Source: Streptomyces sp. NBC_01264 (GTDB taxonomy: Bacteria > Actinomycetota > Actinomycetes > Streptomycetales > Streptomycetaceae). Taken from it: a stretch of DNA of 64,000 bases. The stretch covers positions 62,001 to 126,000 of the forward strand of contig NZ_JAPEOX010000004.1 of assembly GCF_026340675.1 (NCBI RefSeq), written 5' to 3'. Positions within the stretch are counted from its first letter, which is position 1. Each line of letters opens with the position of its first letter. Shown one piece after another: positions 8,428-16,127 of the stretch. The translations under genes were made by a program, and so were the position numbers. The notes beneath the pieces are model-generated. The model ran no database searches. It was not told the origin of the DNA and saw only the letters and a program-made list of their open reading frames with translations.

Positions 8428-8951
8428 CAGTTGCTCGGGGTCGGCGCCGGGCGCAGCGGGCGCCACCAGATGTCCTTACCCGAGCGGCACTTGAAGTGCA
8501 GCTCCCGGGTGTTGGGGTCGATGAATTCGTAGACGCTCTCCCCGGTGTAGACGACCAGCACGGGCGTCTCCTCGATGGGTTCGGTGGCGCCGCGGTAGAC
8601 CTGTCCGCCGAACACGATGTGCAGGTCGTGGCGGTCCCGTCGAGCGCCGGCGGTCGTGACCGGGCCCTGCTGCCACTGGCTCATGTCGGGTTCAGGGGTG
8701 TGGCGGATGATGCCACGCTCGGGGGTCAGGCTGACCCAGGTTGCGCGGTCATCAGGGTCCGCGCCGTGGGCGCCGACACGTACCCGCCATCCGGCGATGG
8801 AGGCGCCGTTGTAGGTGATCTTCTTGGCGTCGGGCGGCGCGAGGAGGTAGCCGGCGCGGATGACGTCGTATCCGCGGGTGTCACCGCCGTGGACGGTGAT
8901 GTGGCTGCCGACGGTGAGACCGGCCATTGCGGCCGTGAGGTCGTTCGTCAT
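8427..8951 (-). CDS. unknown protein coupled to the Mom-family gene
   Basis: This 174-aa protein is not recognised. It is soluble, beta-rich and tryptophan-containing, with segments ITVHGGDTRGYDVIRAGYLL and LHIVFGGQVYRGATEP. The C-terminus is WWRPLRPAPTPSN. The ATG at 8951 follows GAAGGAA; the open frame extends upstream, but that stretch is Pro/Ala/Gly-rich and looks non-coding. Its stop overlaps the start of the Mom-family gene by four bases, so the two are probably made together. A role as partner or regulator in DNA modification is inference from position only. Confidence 0.75.
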   Translation of the reverse strand: MTNDLTAAMAGLTVGSHITVHGGDTRGYDVIRAGYLLAPPDAKKITYNGASIAGWRVRVGAHGADPDDRATWVSLTPERGIIRHTPEPDMSQWQQGPVTTAGARRDRHDLHIVFGGQVYRGATEPIEETPVLVVYTGESVYEFIDPNTRELHFKCRSGKDIWWRPLRPAPTPSN

Positions 8952-9210
8952 AGGTGAAGTTCCTTCGAAGGCGACAGATTCGGGGGCTGGGCGCCGTCCG
9001 CCAGGAGGTAGCGCATCGGGTGATCCGGGGCCTGCCGGCCGGCGGGCCGTGCCGCCGCGGCCCGGTGTGGGGCCGCAGCGCGCATACGCTGCCGGTGGCG
9101 GAGTCTCCTGGAGCACGGGGTGCTCGGCGGAGCTGTGCTCGTGGGTTGGCGCTTCAGGGGTGAATGCCACGCGCAGCCCGGCCGAGCAGTCGGGCCGAGG
9201 CTGGGGTGGG

Positions 9211-9624
9211 CTACTTCGCGAGCAGGGTGGTTCCCGCGTCGCGGGCCTTGACGAGGTCCAGGTGGTAGACGCCGGACCTGCGGTCGAAGCTGCTGCACAG
9301 CGGGCGCCACACCACGTCGTTGTCGTCGACCAGGTGGTGCACGGCTTCGGCGTGGTCCACGTCTTCGTCCTCGTCGTCGGTCAGGGGGCGAACGGTGCCG
9401 TCGGCGCCGACGACGCCGCGGGCGCTGCGCCAGTTCGGGGAGTCGCCCTCGCCGATCACGAGGGCTACGGCGTGCGGGTCGTGTCGCAGCACGATGTGGG
9501 CGGCGAGCGAGCACGAGTACACGGCAAGGGCGTGGTCGGCGGCTGCGCTGCTGGTGGCGCGGTAGGCGGTCAGTGCCTCGTGCAGGGCGGTACGGATGGC
9601 GGCTTCGGTGCCGGTGGCGCTCAT
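9211..9624 (-). CDS. unknown 137-aa acidic protein
   Basis: The family is not recognised. The N-terminal half is helical and alanine-rich (about 1-60). The centre carries a run of acidic residues (TDDEDEDVDHAEAV), followed by VWRPLCSSFDRRSGVYHLDLV. AAGGGA precedes the ATG at 9624. The next leftward gene starts 260 bp away, a gap in which I see nothing coding. It belongs to the 11.3-5.3 kb leftward series. Confidence 0.7.
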   Translation of the reverse strand: MSATGTEAAIRTALHEALTAYRATSSAAADHALAVYSCSLAAHIVLRHDPHAVALVIGEGDSPNWRSARGVVGADGTVRPLTDDEDEDVDHAEAVHHLVDDNDVVWRPLCSSFDRRSGVYHLDLVKARDAGTTLLAK

Positions 9625-9820
9625 AGGGGTGTCCCTTCGGCCGGTGCTGGCGGGGTGGAGTCTGGGATCGCCGTAGGGCGGTTCGACCTGCGCTGCATCG
9701 GGGTCATGACGGTGCTCGGGTGGGCGGGTTGAGACGTCCGGGTGGGCGGCGAGGCCTCCTGGACGTGGGCGACAGTGCGCCCGGTGCCGTCGGCGTGTGT
9801 CGGCCGGGGTGCCGGTGTGG

Positions 9821-10445
9821 TCAGCCGTCGCAGGTGTTGCGGCGGCAGTGGTTGAGTCGCGCGTGATAGTCGCTGACGAGGCCGTTGATCTCGGCGGATA
9901 CCGCTTCGGGGACGTCCTCGTCGTGCTCGGTGCTCGCTTCGAGCCATTCGTGGGGGGCGCCGCTGGCGCCGGGGTCGATGATGTGCACGGCGATCGCCGC
10001 GCCGGTGGTCTTGGTGCCGTTCAGGTAGACGGTGACGCCGGTCTCGTTGTCGGGGTCACGGTCGACGACGACGTCGATCCGCTGGGTGGGCTGCTCGACG
10101 GGGCGGCGCAGCTCGTAGCGGAGCTTGCCGCTCACGCGGATCTCGTAGGTCCCGGCGCGCGGGTCGAGTTCGCGCAGGAGGGGCCATCGGCCGCGTTCGG
10201 GTCCGTGGTCGTAGTGGTTCCACGCCTCCAGAGCGGGGACCGGGGTCCCGGTGATGTCGTGGGCCCCGCTGTGGCGGGAGGCCAGGGTCAGGTCCTGGCG
10301 CAGCTGGGCGAGGATCCTGGTGTGGTTGCGGGCGATCGTGCGAACGGTTCGGGCCTTTCTCGGGTTCGCGGGCGGCTTCCGCCCGCTCGTGACGCTGGGC
10401 CGCGGTGCGGGCGGCGAGGTGCGGGACTAGAAGTCCGTCCCGCAC
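9821..10445 (-). pseudogene. unknown gene interrupted by a one-base frameshift
   Basis: Two frames join to make one plausible protein of about 207 aa. From GTG 10445 the first frame reads MRDGLLVPHLAARTAAQRHERAEAAREPEK, then coding character moves to another frame reading ARTVRTIARNHTRILAQLRQ and on through WNHYDHGPERGRWPLL, IRVSGKLRYELRRP to a stop at 9821. The switch is at the run AAA (10356-10358). With only two A's the frame would be continuous, so a single-base insertion is the simplest reading. Third-position G/C bias holds on both sides of the switch. Either the gene is broken, the sequence has an error, or a +1 shift occurs. The shorter frame from GTG 10135 would give 104 aa and lose the upstream part. 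Function unknown. Confidence 0.6.
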
Positions 10446-10454
10446 CTCGCCGCC
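10410..10454 (-). terminator. 18-bp perfect hairpin
   Basis: A perfect 18-bp stem (10410-10427 with 10437-10454) has a 9-nt loop. It lies 76 bp past the leftward gene ending at 10530. The GTG at 10445 that opens the frameshifted gene falls inside the stem, so the hairpin may also hide that start in RNA. Confidence 0.7.
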
Positions 10455-10529
10455 AGGCGGTGGTGGTCGCGCGGTGCGCGCCGCGGGTCGGCCGGGTGCA
10501 GCCTGGGGGCCGTACCTGGCCTGCCGGGG

Positions 10530-11255
10530 CTACTGCGGGAAATGCAGGACGACGATGGTCGGGCTGTCCGAGGTCCTGGCGGCGGCCACCGCTGCGGTCA
10601 GTGCACTCGTCAGGGTTGCCTCGTCGGTGAGGGCGGGGGCGTGGACGAGCGCGGGTGCCGAGGCGTGCGGGGATGCGAGGGTCTGGTCGGCGGTGAACTG
10701 ACCGCCGGGCTGTGCCGACCAGATGGCACCCAGGATCCGCCGGGTCAGGGAAGCGGTCCGCTGGGTCACCCGCATCGGCGGGCCCGTGGGCTGGACGCGG
10801 CGCGCGAGCTGGGTGAGCTCCCTGTCCGACAGGCCTTCGATCAGGGCCTGAGTGGGGCGCCCGTCGAACTTGTTCCAGAACGCCTCGAAGGCGATGGCGA
10901 TCGCCTGGTGGAGCTCGTCGTTGAACTGCGGAACCCACTGGGTCTTCTGGAGGTTGTGGGTCCGTCCCGTCGGCTGCTCGGACCGGATGGCGTGGAGCAG
11001 CAGCGAGATCAGGTCCTCGGTCGGGCTGCCCGCGGCCGTCACGCCCGGGGCGCGTTCGCCGATGGAGCGCGCCGTGGTGGCCATCTGCTCGCGCGTGAGG
11101 CTGTTGATTCCGCGTGCGGTGAGGACGCCGCTGAACTGCCAGAGCCGCAGTCCGGCGGCGATCAGCAGTGCCTTGCGCACGCGGTTGTGGAATTCGTGGG
11201 GGCTGTAGGGGGTCTTGTCGACTTCCTGGGCGAGCGGCAGCTGCGGCAGGGTCAT
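10530..11255 (-). CDS. unknown 241-aa helical protein
   Basis: The family is not recognised. CTGGAG precedes the ATG at 11255. Residues 1-170 are predominantly helical with conserved-looking blocks: FHNRVRKALLIAAGLRLWQF, INSLTREQMATTARSIGERA and FEAFWNKFDGRPTQALIEGL. The last 70 residues are Ala/Thr-rich and may be flexible. No membrane segment is seen. It is the first gene of the leftward series and starts 48 bp from paired motif B, which probably controls it. Confidence 0.75.
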   Translation of the reverse strand: MTLPQLPLAQEVDKTPYSPHEFHNRVRKALLIAAGLRLWQFSGVLTARGINSLTREQMATTARSIGERAPGVTAAGSPTEDLISLLLHAIRSEQPTGRTHNLQKTQWVPQFNDELHQAIAIAFEAFWNKFDGRPTQALIEGLSDRELTQLARRVQPTGPPMRVTQRTASLTRRILGAIWSAQPGGQFTADQTLASPHASAPALVHAPALTDEATLTSALTAAVAAARTSDSPTIVVLHFPQ

Positions 11256-11302
11256 GAAGCTCCAGGTGTTCGGGTGGCGAGCGGGATAACCCCCCTCGTC
11301 CT

Positions 11303-11351
11303 ACGCGTATAGCTTACGCTACAATCCCACCTCATGGCAAGTTTTACGCGT
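11303..11351. promoter_or_regulatory. site B: paired inverted 15-bp motif in a divergent promoter region
   Basis: The arm at 11303-11317 reads ACGCGTATAGCTTAC (the best copy), and the inverted arm at 11337-11351 is GCAAGTTTTACGCGT. The spacer is 19 bp and contains TACAAT (11320-11325), a good -10 hexamer for rightward transcription. A protein on both arms would cover that promoter. The site separates the leftward series (first start 11255) from the membrane protein gene to the right. Confidence 0.6.
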
Positions 11352-11495
11352 CACTACGTCTGGGAGATTGACCTGCTTCGCGGTCCTCTCCGGCACCCGG
11401 CGTACCTGCCTGACGCCATGCACGTTCGAGGGCACATCGCAGAGCACCACTCCACTGACGCGCCGGCAGGAGCCGGCAGAACCCACGGGGATGAC

Positions 11496-12284
11496 ATGAC
11501 TTCCACCACGCGCTACGCACCGCGGCGTGCCCGTCCCGGCTTCTTCGCCGCACCCTTCGTCCTGGCCTCCCGGGCGTTCAGGCCGGCCCGCCCGGGGCGG
11601 ATCACCGACGGGGCCATCGAGGCGGCTCAGATCGCTCGGACGACGGTGGGGATCGCCGCCACGGCCTGGATGATCTACGCGTACCCCATGCAGGAATCGG
11701 CGTCCGCGATCGCCAAGGACAAGTTCGCCGAGATCCTCATCAGTGCCGGCGTCCTGGTCGTCGCGGGTCCGCTGATCCTGGCGCTCTTCGTCCTCGCTGC
11801 GAGAACCCCGGCTCGCGCCGTCTACCTACGCCGGCTCAAGGGCCCCCTGACCGGGTTCGGCGCGCTGTTCGTCTCGGTCCTCGCCCTGTTCCTCCTGCTG
11901 CAGGACAGCGGCGGAGCCCGAATCGCCGCGCAGTTCGGCGCCTTCCAGATCGTCTTCCTTCTCCTCGCCCTGCTGACCGTGCTCTTCGTGGTCCCCTTCG
12001 GACTGACAGCCGCAGTGCTCTGCGTCCACTACGTCTTTCGCACCGCGGACGTGCACGAGGTCCTGCCGCCCCTGATATCGCCCTTGCTGGTCTGGGCGAT
12101 GTTCGGCGTCCAGTACTTCGACAGCTCACCCGTCGCCGCACCGCCGTCCGTCCGCATCCTCTTCCTCATCGGCCCGCCGCTCTCGGTGACGGCGCTGTCC
12201 GTATGGGAACTCCGGCGCCTGCGAACGCACTTCGGCGTCACAATCCGCAGCGCCCTACACCGCCAGCGCCCGCTGACCCGGTAG
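11496..12284 (+). CDS. membrane protein of unknown function
   Basis: This 262-aa protein has about six hydrophobic spans, including segments near residues 45-65, 75-100, 118-138, 148-178, 185-205 and 217-235. The N-terminus is basic (MTSTTRYAPRRARPG), placing it inside. The ATG at 11496 follows GGGGAT. The frame is open back to an ATG at 11334 inside motif B, but the extra 54 residues are not membrane-like and lack a ribosome site. No transporter or enzyme motif was recognised. Confidence 0.75.
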   Translation: MTSTTRYAPRRARPGFFAAPFVLASRAFRPARPGRITDGAIEAAQIARTTVGIAATAWMIYAYPMQESASAIAKDKFAEILISAGVLVVAGPLILALFVLAARTPARAVYLRRLKGPLTGFGALFVSVLALFLLLQDSGGARIAAQFGAFQIVFLLLALLTVLFVVPFGLTAAVLCVHYVFRTADVHEVLPPLISPLLVWAMFGVQYFDSSPVAAPPSVRILFLIGPPLSVTALSVWELRRLRTHFGVTIRSALHRQRPLTR

Positions 12285-12389
12285 CCGTACTCCCGGCGAC
12301 CCGCACCCCGACTCCGCTGGTACACCGACCCAGCGGTCCACCGCTTGCGACAATAGAAACGCACACCCTCGCCCCGATGGAGGCACCCT

Positions 12390-12653
12390 ATGCCGGACCC
12401 GAACGAGGTACAGACGCCGACCGACAGCGCGAGGGGTGGTGAAGCCGCCCTCGTAGGCAGCTTCGTGTTCCCACCAGTCGTCTATGGAATCACCAGTGGC
12501 GGCCAACCCGTGCGCTGGGACGGGATCCCGCAACCGCTCGCGCCGGAGTACGCCGTCAGGGACCCGCGGGTGCTCGGCGTGGACTACGACCGCCAGGGCC
12601 AGCTGGACCACTGGCCGCCCCGAAGTCAACCGCGCCCCTCCCCCACGGAGTAG
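12390..12653 (+). CDS. small protein of unknown function
   Basis: An 87-aa protein rich in Pro and Gly with a central PPVVYGITSGGQPVRWDGIPQP segment, which reads like a small beta structure. GATGGAGG sits about ten bases before the ATG. It is about 105 bp after the membrane protein gene and is followed by a strong bidirectional terminator. No family recognised. Confidence 0.6.
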   Translation: MPDPNEVQTPTDSARGGEAALVGSFVFPPVVYGITSGGQPVRWDGIPQPLAPEYAVRDPRVLGVDYDRQGQLDHWPPRSQPRPSPTE

Positions 12654-12674
12654 TCGGCGCCCACTGCTCGCGAA

Positions 12675-12715
12675 GGGGAAGCCCCTGCGGCAAGAGATGC
12701 CGCGGGGGCCTTCCC
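12675..12715. terminator. bidirectional terminator
   Basis: An inverted repeat of about 17 bp (12675-12691 with 12699-12715, two or three mismatches) lies between the rightward gene ending at 12653 and the leftward gene ending at 12735. Confidence 0.75.
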
Positions 12716-12734
12716 ATGTGCCCAGGCGCCTCGT

Positions 12735-13574
12735 TCAGGAACGGCCCGCTGAGGCGAGTCCCTCCGTGGCGTTCGCCCCGGCGCGTCGCAGCGCCCGCTC
12801 GGATTCTCCCTGCAGGAACGCGAATGTCCTCGCCGCGAGCTCGTCCACGTCCCTGTACGCGGTGTCCTCGGTCATCTGATGTTCGTGGTCGCGGTAGTGG
12901 TACGTGACGACCGGCAGCAGCTCGCCGGCACTGCGGCCTGATATGGACATTACGTACACGTAGTCCTCCCCCTTCCAGAGCCCTCCGTGTCCGCCGCAGG
13001 CCCGCGCGAGTTCCGTACGAGCGAGCAGCATCGTGTGCCCGAGCGGCGGCTTACTTGCGGGCGAGGGCCAGTACGTCCAGACGTCGCCCGGCTCATGCCT
13101 CCCCACCGGGGTGGGGCAGACCCACGTGCTGAGGGTGCCGTCCAGGTGCAGATCGGCGGACCATCCGGCCACCCACCCCAGGCCGGTCTCCACCGCGCGG
13201 TGGTAGCGGACGGCCAGCGAATCGGGGGGCAGCAGGTCGTCGTCGTCGACGAAGCATGTGTACGGGGCGGTCACGTCGTTGAGGGCGAGGTTGCGGGCAG
13301 GCGCCGCGCCAGGCCTCGGTCGGGGCCGGATCCGGACCCTCGGGTCGTTGGCGATGAGGGAGGGGATGACCGCGGGGTCTGCGTCTGGCCCGTTGGGCGC
13401 GATCACCCACTCGAACGGGATGCTCTGCAGGGTGAGGCTGCGGTACAGGTCGGTGAGGTAGTGGCGGCGGCGGGGGTCGAGTTGGGTCGGGGTGATGACG
13501 GCGACCTGGGCGTCGGGGTGACGGGGCACAAGGACCTTCCGGGGGGACGAGCGGGGGGTGATCTCACGCGGCAT
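12735..13574 (-). CDS. family 2 glycosyltransferase-like protein
   Basis: A 279-aa GT-A fold protein. VAVITPTQLDPRRRHYLTDLYRS (about 24-46) opens the nucleotide-sugar domain, APARNLAL precedes the acidic TCFVDDDDLLPPDSL motif (about 107-121) that holds the metal and sugar nucleotide, and later GGLWKGEDYVYV supplies the likely acceptor-side acidic residues. Such enzymes move a sugar from a nucleotide donor; donor and acceptor are unknown. The ATG at 13574 lies within the end of the upstream gene (11-bp overlap). It closes a leftward run with transport genes. Confidence 0.85.
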   Translation of the reverse strand: MPREITPRSSPRKVLVPRHPDAQVAVITPTQLDPRRRHYLTDLYRSLTLQSIPFEWVIAPNGPDADPAVIPSLIANDPRVRIRPRPRPGAAPARNLALNDVTAPYTCFVDDDDLLPPDSLAVRYHRAVETGLGWVAGWSADLHLDGTLSTWVCPTPVGRHEPGDVWTYWPSPASKPPLGHTMLLARTELARACGGHGGLWKGEDYVYVMSISGRSAGELLPVVTYHYRDHEHQMTEDTAYRDVDELAARTFAFLQGESERALRRAGANATEGLASAGRS

Positions 13575-13932
13575 GTCGAGCAGGGGCGGAGCTGTCGGCG
13601 CCTGGCCGTTGCGACCACGGCCCGAGCACGTTCTCGGACCGAAGCGTGATCAGGTACAGGCCGGCGGGCAGGGTGGCCCGGTAGGTCTCGAGCGCCTGGC
13701 GGGTGGGCGGGGATACGGGAGCTCGCGCCGCCGCGGCGGCCAGGAGGGCTGGGGCTCTCTCGTTGTGCGGGCCCGTCCAGCGCAGGACGAGCATGCCGTG
13801 GCCGTCGTCGCCCTGCTGCTCGGGCAGGCCGGGGTGGGTGGGCCGGTGCCATCGGTGGACGTCGTCGAGGATCACGACGGGATAGATCGCTCCGAATCCG
13901 TAGCTGGCGGCCTGGACATCGTTGAGCGTCAA
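13564..13932 (-). CDS. unknown 122-aa protein ahead of the glycosyltransferase
   Basis: The start is TTG at 13932, preceded by AAAGGAG with six bases between; the longer upstream frame lacks coding character. The protein begins LTLNDVQAASYGFGAIYPVV and contains ILDDVHRWHRPTHPGLPEQQ and a helical ALLAAAAARAPVSPP. Family not recognised. It overlaps the glycosyltransferase start by 11 bp, so the two are likely translated together. Confidence 0.7.
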   Translation of the reverse strand: MTLNDVQAASYGFGAIYPVVILDDVHRWHRPTHPGLPEQQGDDGHGMLVLRWTGPHNERAPALLAAAAARAPVSPPTRQALETYRATLPAGLYLITLRSENVLGPWSQRPGADSSAPARHAA

Positions 13933-13991
13933 CTCGGTCTCCTTTCCGGGGTGGTGTGTCGGTTGCTGCGCGGCGGTCCCGCGCGGGGTGG

Positions 13992-14741
13992 TCAGCGGCC
14001 CTGGACTTCGAGGACGTCGGCCGTCGGTGTCCGCGCGCCGACGGGCCGGCCGAAGTCGGAGTAGGTGATGGCCCCCGCTTCGGCGTGGTCGGAGCTGTCC
14101 ACGGCGAGGAGGTGGGGTGTGCCGGTGGCCGCGACCAGGTAGGTCAGCGTGGTGGCGCCGGTGGTCATCCGGAGCGGGATGGCCTGCCGTCCGTCCCTCT
14201 CCGTGAGCGCGCCTTTGTCCGGCGCGGTCCGGGCGGTGTCGGGGTGGGTGAGCTGTTCCATGTGGCAGTAGCTGGCCAGGGCGTTCATCAGGGGGTGGTC
14301 GCGGGCGCCGTGGACCCACTGCTTCGCGGGGACCCGGTTTCCGAGTTCCTCGGCGAGCGTCGTGTCGATGCTCGCCCAGACGTCGTTGCCCCTGACGCGG
14401 ATCTCGAACGAGCCGTGGTCCTTCTTGTCGACCGTGCCGGCGCATTCGGTGGCCGACAGGCGAAGGTCGGTCGTGGTGTCGGAGCGGTCCATGCGTTCGC
14501 GGAAGGAGCCCGCGGCGGCGTTCGCGAGCATGGCCTTGTCGTAGATCTCGCGGCCCGGTGCCTTACCGATGCCGTTCGTCGGCTTCTGGGCGGCACTGCG
14601 GTTCTGGGAGCGGTTCTGCTTGGTCTCGCCGGACTTCGCCCTGGAGGTGGAGGCGTTGTCGCAGGCGGTCACCACGATGAGGGCAGCGGTGCAGGCGAGA
14701 GCAGCGAGTGGCACACGCAGGGTGGCGGAGCGGGGGTTCAT
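13992..14741 (-). CDS. secreted lipoprotein of unknown function
   Basis: A 249-aa protein with a lipoprotein signal: MNPRSATLRVPLAALACTAA followed by a lipobox ending VVTAC (Cys about residue 27). The mature part starts with a polar, Asn/Ser/Lys-rich linker and continues as a mixed alpha/beta domain of about 190 residues (RLSATECAGTVDKKDHGSFE, TTLTYLVAATGTPHLLAVDS), resembling lipoproteins that measure or bind at the outer membrane face. Its ATG overlaps the stop of the PTS gene (ATGA). Confidence 0.8.
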   Translation of the reverse strand: MNPRSATLRVPLAALACTAALIVVTACDNASTSRAKSGETKQNRSQNRSAAQKPTNGIGKAPGREIYDKAMLANAAAGSFRERMDRSDTTTDLRLSATECAGTVDKKDHGSFEIRVRGNDVWASIDTTLAEELGNRVPAKQWVHGARDHPLMNALASYCHMEQLTHPDTARTAPDKGALTERDGRQAIPLRMTTGATTLTYLVAATGTPHLLAVDSSDHAEAGAITYSDFGRPVGARTPTADVLEVQGR

Positions 14742-16033
14742 GGTGCGGTTCTCCTGGTGGCCGGGCTGGGCGGGTGGCGGTCAGGGGGCGCCGTGGGCGC
14801 CGTCGCCTCGTCCTGGCCTGCCGGTGCCGGCTCACGGCCGGGCGTGCGGAGGTTGAAGCGGACGATCGCGAAGCGAAAGAGGGCGTAGTAGATCGCCCCG
14901 TAGGCGAGGGCGATGGGCAGCAGCAGCAACGGTCTGGTGGAGATGGAGTAGTTGAAGACGTAGTCGAGGGCGCCGGCGCTGAAGACGAAGCCCGCGTGGA
15001 TGTCGAGCAGGTTGACCAGCGCCAGGCTGAGGCCGGTGAGGACGGCGTGGACCAGGTACAGCGGGAACGCGATGAAGGCGAAGGTCAGCTCGATGGGCTC
15101 GGTGACTCCAGCGAGGGCTGAGATCGCGGCTGCGGGGAGGAGCAGGGCCGCGACACGTCGGCGCTGGTCGGGCAGCGCGCTGCGCCACATCGCGAGGGCG
15201 GCGGCCGGCAGGCCCGCCATGGACACGGGGAAGAAGCCCCCCATGAAGACGCCGGCGTCGGGGTCGTGCGCCTGGATGAAGCAGGGCATGTCGCCCTTGA
15301 TGCCGTTTCCGCAGTCCCCGGTGAGGTACCAGACAACGGCGTTCAAGGGCTGATGGAGCCCGATCGGGGTCAACAGGCGGTTGAGGAAGCCGAAGGCGCC
15401 GCCGCCGATGACGGCGTGGTCGGCGACGGTGGCCGCTGAGGCGGTGAGCGCCCGGTCGACAGCCGGGTAGGCGATTCCGAGGAGGGAGCCGGCGAGGATC
15501 GCGGCGACGGCGATGATCCCGTACGCGGCGAAGGCGGGGATGCCGCGCCGACCGGCGACGCGCTTCCAGATCGCCATGGCCAGCAGGCCGCCGATGATGC
15601 CCGCGAGCGCGCCGTAGGGCCAGCGTGCCGGCGGGGTGTCCAGTTGGCTGTCGGGAAGCGGGTTGAGGACCAGGACGACCCTGGCCAGGATCAAGTACGA
15701 GGTGAGGCAGGCGATGACCGGCCCTGCGGCGTCCTTGGCGCGGTTGAGACCCAGGGCGATCCCGACCGCGAAGAGGGCCGGCAGGTAGTCGAGGATGGCC
15801 GCGCCCGCGCCGGAGATGACCGCCGGAATCTGGTGGAGCGCCTCGAAGCGGCCCAGGAGGTCGGGCTGGCCCAGGCGGAGCAGGAGGCCGGCCGCGGGGA
15901 GGGCCGCGATCGGCAATGCGAGGCCCTGGCCCATGCGGCGCAGCCTCGCCATGAGCGTGGTCGGGTCCTCGGGCGGCGCCGTCTCGGTGAGGGGCGCCTT
16001 CTCCCGGGAGCGCGCGAAGGGCAGAGTCACCAC
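14738..16033 (-). CDS. PTS sugar permease EIIC, N-acetylglucosamine/glucose type
   Basis: A 431-aa membrane permease of the phosphotransferase system glucose superfamily. It shows about ten spans and the EIIC signature GVTEPIELTFAFIAFPLYLVHAVLTGL (about 315-340). Segments such as LPIAALPAAGLLLRLGQPDLL (about 40-60) and GDMPCFIQAHDPDAGVFMGGFFP resemble N-acetylglucosamine permeases of Streptomyces (NagE2). No EIIB or EIIA domain is fused or adjacent, so phosphate must come from components encoded elsewhere. The C-terminal 35 residues are Pro/Thr-rich. It lies between the MFS exporter and the lipoprotein in the same direction. Confidence 0.9.
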   Translation of the reverse strand: MVTLPFARSREKAPLTETAPPEDPTTLMARLRRMGQGLALPIAALPAAGLLLRLGQPDLLGRFEALHQIPAVISGAGAAILDYLPALFAVGIALGLNRAKDAAGPVIACLTSYLILARVVLVLNPLPDSQLDTPPARWPYGALAGIIGGLLAMAIWKRVAGRRGIPAFAAYGIIAVAAILAGSLLGIAYPAVDRALTASAATVADHAVIGGGAFGFLNRLLTPIGLHQPLNAVVWYLTGDCGNGIKGDMPCFIQAHDPDAGVFMGGFFPVSMAGLPAAALAMWRSALPDQRRRVAALLLPAAAISALAGVTEPIELTFAFIAFPLYLVHAVLTGLSLALVNLLDIHAGFVFSAGALDYVFNYSISTRPLLLLPIALAYGAIYYALFRFAIVRFNLRTPGREPAPAGQDEATAPTAPPDRHPPSPATRRTAP

Positions 16034-16127
16034 GTGATCGACCTCTTACGTGCGGTGCCGAGCTCTGCCCGCCCGGGGGCGTACGTGCCGGGGCCCGGGT
16101 CGAGGAGGGTTGGGTGGTCGGGCTGGG

